Shown: positions 61,668 through 64,000 of the stretch, in pieces
Position numbering within the stretch: the first letter of the stretch is position 1
How the letters are laid out: each line of letters starts with the position of its first letter
From: Halomicrobium sp. LC1Hm
Lineage (GTDB): Archaea; Halobacteriota; Halobacteria; Halobacteriales; Haloarculaceae
Length of the DNA stretch: 64,000 nucleotides
Reading direction: 5' to 3'
NCBI RefSeq assembly: GCF_009617995.1
Contig: NZ_CP044129.1
Coordinates: 1,798,001-1,862,000 of the forward strand
Notes under the pieces: generated by a model
The model's database searches: none
Seen by the model: only the letters and a program-made list of their open reading frames with translations
What the model was told of the DNA's origin: nothing
Translations under genes and position numbers: made by a program

Positions 61668-62738
61668 CTAGTCGTCCGCGCTCGCCGTCTGCCCACCGAC
61701 CACGTCGATCTCACCGGCGTCGAGTTCCTGTTCGATCTCGCGGGCGGCCTGGACCATGTTCTCCATCTTGCCGTAGGCGACCTCGCGGGGCAGGAGCTTG
61801 ATCCCGCAGTCCGGGGAGACCGTCAGCTGCTCGGGCGGGACGACCTCCAGCCCTTTCTTGATGTTGTCCTTGATCTCCTCGACGGACTCGACCTCGGCGA
61901 CGTGGGCGTCGACGACGCCCATCGCGAAGTCCTTCGTGAACTCGTCCGCTTTGAACACGTCGAGTTGCTCGTAGTCGCCGTTGGCGAGTTCGAGGTCGTA
62001 CTCGTGGACCGGGTACTCCAGCATCTCGGGGTAGATCCGCGAGTAGTCGCCATAACAGACGTGCAGGCCGAGGCGCACGTCTTCGGGGATCCCGTCGGCG
62101 ATGCGTTCGAGACACTCGCCGACGATGGCGTGGTCGTCCTCGTACTGGGCGAGGGCGGGCTCGTCGATCTGGACGTACTTACAGCCGGCGTCGACGAGGC
62201 GCTCGATCTCCTCGTTGACGAGGTCCGCCAGGGCGTAGGCGGCCTCCTCGGTCGTCTCGTAGGCCTCGTTGAAGGCCCAGCGAGCGAGCGTGTAGGGACC
62301 GGTGATCGGGACCTTGACCGGACGGTCCGACACCGACGACGTGAACTTGTACTCGTCGACGAGCCACTCCTCGTCGTACTCGACCTCGTCGGCGATCGAG
62401 GGCTTGTCGAAGTAGTTGTGGCCCCACACCTTCACGCGGCCGTTGAACTCGTAGCCGTCGATCAGCTCGGCGAAGTACTCGACCATCTCGTTGCGGCGCA
62501 TCTCGCCGTCGACGACGGTGTCGAGCCCGGACCGCTCGTGTTCTCGCGTGATGAGTCGGGCGGCGTCGTCTTTCGCCTCTTCCCAGTTGTGCTCGTCGAA
62601 GTCGGCGTCGGGATCTTCGAACAGCTCGCGGGCGCGGTCGTGCCACTTGGGCTTGGGGTAGGAGCCGACGACGCTGGTCAGCAGGAAGTGGTCGTTGTCG
62701 TGGTCCTCGGGTCGGAACTGCTCGCGGGGACCGGTCAT
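61668..62738 (-). CDS. metE: methionine synthase, MetE C-terminal-like with zinc site
   Basis: The 356-residue protein matches the catalytic half of cobalamin-independent methionine synthase. Zinc ligands are visible as His and Cys in LGLHVCYGDYSRIYP and Cys in VSPDCGIKLLPRE. The N-terminus has VVGSYPKPKWHDRARELF. Short archaeal MetE proteins of this type are thought to use a methylcorrinoid rather than methyltetrahydrofolate triglutamate. It overlaps the upstream paralogue by four bases. Confidence 0.92.
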   Translation of the reverse strand: MTGPREQFRPEDHDNDHFLLTSVVGSYPKPKWHDRARELFEDPDADFDEHNWEEAKDDAARLITREHERSGLDTVVDGEMRRNEMVEYFAELIDGYEFNGRVKVWGHNYFDKPSIADEVEYDEEWLVDEYKFTSSVSDRPVKVPITGPYTLARWAFNEAYETTEEAAYALADLVNEEIERLVDAGCKYVQIDEPALAQYEDDHAIVGECLERIADGIPEDVRLGLHVCYGDYSRIYPEMLEYPVHEYDLELANGDYEQLDVFKADEFTKDFAMGVVDAHVAEVESVEEIKDNIKKGLEVVPPEQLTVSPDCGIKLLPREVAYGKMENMVQAAREIEQELDAGEIDVVGGQTASADD

Positions 62739-63730
62739 GCTTCCACCTCCTCGATCGCGGCGGCGTCAGCCAGCGCCTCGATCTTGGCCTCGAACTTGTT
62801 CTGTGGGAGGTAGAACAGCTCGGTGTTGGCCGTCGCGTAGACGGTGTCGTAGTCGCCGTCGGTCTGCTCGACGAACCACTCGACGCGCTCGCGGATCGTC
62901 TCCGGGGTCTCGACGAACGTGTTCTGTCCGTCGACCAGCCCGAGCGCCACGTCGTCTTTGGTGCCGTACTCCTGGACGTTGTAGATGTTCTGCTCGTGGT
63001 CGGCGACCAGGTCGAAGCCGATGGCGTCCACGGCTGCGTCCATGAGGTGGGCGTACACCTTCTCGTCGAGAGCGCCCCAGTAGGTGTGAGCGACCACGTC
63101 GGCGTCGACGGCCGAAGCGACGGTGTCGATTGCCTCGCTGGCGCGCTCGTCGGCCCCCTCACCGGGCGCGTTCTCGACGAGAGACGGCTCCAGCAGGAAC
63201 AGCGTCTCGACGTCGGGGAACTGGTCGGCCTCGTCGGCGAGGAAGTCGGCGACGGCGTCGAGGAACGCTGCCTCGTCGCCGTAGTGCTCGTCGGTCGCGA
63301 GGTCCGCGAGCGAGTACGGACCCGGCAAGACCGCCTGGAGACCGGCGTCGACGTGCTCGGCCGCAGCGTCGAGTTCGCCGGCCACGTCGCCGGAGGCTTC
63401 GAGGTCGCCGGTGACGACCGGCTCCCTGTAGAAGTTGTTGTTGTTGTAGTAGCGAACGATCCCGCGGGTCTCGACGCTGTCGGCGACCGCCAGCGGGTGG
63501 GCGATCATGTCGTCCCATCGCAGCTGGCCCTCCGTGACGCGGTCGAGGCCGGCGTCGGTCTGGACGCCGACGACCTCCTCGCGAGCGCGGTCGTAGGCGT
63601 CGACGATTTCCGGCCCCTCCTCACCGCTGACGAGGTCGGACTTCTGGTGGCCTTTCAGTCGAGACAGTTCGTCTTTCGCCCAGTCCGGGAGCGGGAACAG
63701 ACCGGGTGTCGTGGCGACTACCTGTGTCAT
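62735..63730 (-). CDS. MetE-like paralogue lacking the zinc ligands
   Basis: The 331-residue protein has the same TIM-barrel type as its partner (TTPGLFPLPDWAKDEL, VLPGPYSLADLATDEHYG). The position of the zinc motif reads VVAHTYWGALDEKV, with no Cys, and no second Cys is seen. It is therefore probably not catalytic alone and may form a complex with the downstream MetE, perhaps binding the methyl donor. The AT-rich AAATATTAAAG about 30 bases upstream is the promoter of the pair. Confidence 0.88.
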   Translation of the reverse strand: MTQVVATTPGLFPLPDWAKDELSRLKGHQKSDLVSGEEGPEIVDAYDRAREEVVGVQTDAGLDRVTEGQLRWDDMIAHPLAVADSVETRGIVRYYNNNNFYREPVVTGDLEASGDVAGELDAAAEHVDAGLQAVLPGPYSLADLATDEHYGDEAAFLDAVADFLADEADQFPDVETLFLLEPSLVENAPGEGADERASEAIDTVASAVDADVVAHTYWGALDEKVYAHLMDAAVDAIGFDLVADHEQNIYNVQEYGTKDDVALGLVDGQNTFVETPETIRERVEWFVEQTDGDYDTVYATANTELFYLPQNKFEAKIEALADAAAIEEVEA

Positions 63731-63755
63731 TACGGCTAGGTTGGAAATGACGGGC

Positions 63756-63766
63756 TTTAATATTTC
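63756..63766 (-). promoter_or_regulatory. promoter of the metE pair
   Basis: On the minus strand AAATATTAAAG lies about 26-36 bases before the start at 63730, within a 30-base AT-rich block that also contains GATATAGG. Leaderless or nearly leaderless transcription is likely. Confidence 0.6.
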
Positions 63767-63880
63767 CTATATCAGAAAATGCCCCATGGTTATTGGTCGG
63801 CGGTCCGACGACTGGGCGTCACAGGCCGATAGTGGTGCGTGCTACCGCACCTATATCCGTGCGACGTTCGAAGCTACAGT

Positions 63881-64000
63881 ATGGCACACAGCCCCGAAAA
63901 CGTCGTCGAGTTCGTCTGCTCGAACTGCCAGGTGACACACGCCGGCACGCCGGTTCACCGCTCGGCCGGCGATCACCAGTTCGAACCACCGGTGGCCTGT
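63881..64000 (+). CDS. start of a small zinc-binding protein, cut by the window end
   Basis: The visible 40 residues (MAHSPENVVEFVCSNCQVTH, then further to the edge) contain a CxxC pair and a final Cys, suggesting a zinc ribbon. A CTATATCC box about 26 bases upstream supports the ATG at 63881 and a leaderless mRNA. Its end and identity lie outside the window. Confidence 0.65.
   Translation, partial: MAHSPENVVEFVCSNCQVTHAGTPVHRSAGDHQFEPPVAC

Overview
The window is about 64 kb of a haloarchaeal chromosome (class Halobacteria). The evidence is high GC, strongly acidic proteins, archaeal-type ribosomal and RNA polymerase subunits, an archaeal mevalonate route, and AT-rich promoter boxes 25-30 bases before leaderless start codons. 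A Haloarculaceae member such as Haloarcula or Halomicrobium is my guess from gene order only.

Layout. 119-3775: tRNA-Leu and the classic archaeal operon rpl18e-rpl13-rps9-rpoN-rpoK-eno-rps2. 3869-13765: membrane proteins, a cytochrome P450, then isoprenoid genes (mevalonate kinase, isopentenyl phosphate kinase, geranylgeranyl diphosphate synthase) interleaved with RNase J and glutamyl-tRNA synthetase. 13835-19936: a hydrolase, a ferredoxin and the electron-transfer-flavoprotein operon fixA-fixB-fixCX. 20028-25425: acetyltransferases including tRNA(Met) acetyltransferase TmcA, then rpl7ae-rps28e-rpl24e-ndk. 25505-32907: housekeeping and hypothetical genes on both strands, with tRNA-Thr. 33091-37020: tRNA-Ser and a 3.8 kb AT-rich integrated element bounded by a direct repeat of the 5' half of that tRNA. 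37113-47296: a lactonase, aroC, aroA, an M24 peptidase and several small conserved genes. 47649-56782: the branched-chain amino acid cluster leuA, ilvB-ilvN-ilvC-(small gene)-leuC-leuD, a membrane protein, leuB. 56857-60448: a fructose utilisation cluster (GlpR-type regulator, 1-phosphofructokinase, second PfkB-type kinase, class I aldolase). 60575-64000: DUF5799 and OsmC proteins, a two-gene MetE pair and the start of a truncated gene.

Points beyond routine annotation. (1) The ilvB promoter appears to start transcription at a 28-codon leaderless leader ORF. Its last ten residues contain Leu-Leu, Ile-Val and Val codons and it ends inside a hairpin that competes with an upstream segment, so it resembles an amino-acid attenuator. 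(2) leuA is out of frame with its promoter-proximal start; loss of one copy of a 5-bp GGATC duplication would explain this. (3) Five copies of a 79-80 bp near-perfect palindrome lie between genes, and three begin on the last base of a stop codon. (4) The integrated element splits tRNA-Ser in the anticodon loop and supplies the new 5' half and its upstream region. (5) rpl7ae has a structured leader that would occlude its Shine-Dalgarno.
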